Below are positions 5,109-5,263 of a stretch of DNA of 5,263 bases, piece by piece; within the stretch, counting starts at the first letter, position 1; the number at the start of each line of letters is the position of its first letter. Below the pieces are notes generated by a model. It was given only the letters and a program-made list of their open reading frames with translations. It was not told the origin of the DNA and ran no database searches. The position numbers were made by a program, and so were the translations under genes. Where the stretch lies: positions 1 through 5,263 of the forward strand of contig CAJXGR010000238.1 of assembly GCA_913053665.1 (NCBI GenBank). The letters are read 5' to 3'. Source of the DNA: an uncultured Spirochaetia bacterium (lineage in GTDB: Bacteria; Spirochaetota; UBA6919).

Positions 5109-5263
5109 CCGCAGAGGCACGAAGACACAGAGATCGAATAAATCAGTTTCTAATGGCTATAAAGGATAGTCTTATCTTATATTTTTTTGCAAACCTCATC
5201 TGTTCCATGTGAAATTAATAAACTCTTTTCCCCTGGTTTCTCTGTGACTCAGTGCCTCCGTGG
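5109..5263. repeat. Inverted-repeat-bounded element built from CACNGAGN octamers
   Basis: The 25-base arm at 5109-5133 and the arm at 5239-5263, read in reverse complement, agree at 20 of 25 positions and frame a 105-base AT-rich centre. Each arm is three tandem octamers after a leading C. The left arm reads CGCAGAGG, CACGAAGA, CACAGAGA; the right arm on the minus strand reads CACGGAGG, CACTGAGT, CACAGAGA. Purine-rich motifs of the CACAGAG type are familiar as dispersed intergenic repeats in several bacterial phyla. The centre holds no ORF, only the weak hairpin and T-tract at 5160-5188. The window ends at the right arm, so the repeat may continue. Confidence 0.65.
5160..5188 (+). terminator. 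Weak candidate terminator after the WD40 gene
   Basis: AGGATA-GTCT-TATCTT (5163-5178) forms a six-pair stem including one G-U. It can be extended by two more pairs past a mismatch, and is followed directly by seven T's (5182-5188). The stem is AT-rich and weak. It is the only hairpin plus T-tract downstream of the WD40 stop codon inside the window. Confidence 0.3.

Overview
This is a moderately AT-rich window from a Gram-negative-type bacterium. The evidence is a bacterial pheT, a ZapA/ZapB-like division pair and an exported beta-propeller protein with a classical signal peptide. The phylum cannot be fixed from the sequence alone. The ZapA core (ending LNLADELFRL) and the pheT–coiled coil–zapA order suggest a proteobacterial or acidobacterial type of lineage, but this is inference.

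Layout, left to right. Positions 1-147 hold the 3' end of an IS3-family transposase, with a perfect 39-nt palindrome covering its stop codon. It is joined directly to a promoter, leader, strong ribosome-binding site and 23-codon reading frame on the same strand (about 145-290). That looks like the front of a host gene whose body was lost to the insertion element. Positions 290-431 hold no gene, only a hairpin or two. From 3485 down to 432 on the minus strand lies a tight operon: pheT (792 aa), a 128-aa ZapB-like coiled-coil protein, and zapA (95 aa). The junctions are TAATG and TAAAATG. pheS is not adjacent, and pheT appears to have its own promoter in the divergent spacer at 3486-3705. On the plus strand, a 40-codon small ORF with a good Shine-Dalgarno precedes a 404-aa secreted WD40-type propeller protein (3866-5080). 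The last 155 bases (5109-5263) are framed by an inverted pair of 25-bp arms, each made of three tandem octamers of the form CACNGAGN. This is a dispersed-repeat-like element.

The minus-strand operon joins a translation enzyme to two proteins expected to act at the Z-ring. The plus-strand pair is probably an independent unit for an envelope protein of unknown role. I see no clear novel defence or metabolic system. The points most worth a second look are the decapitated gene with its structured leader at the IS junction, the small ORF in front of the propeller gene, and the octamer-built inverted repeat.
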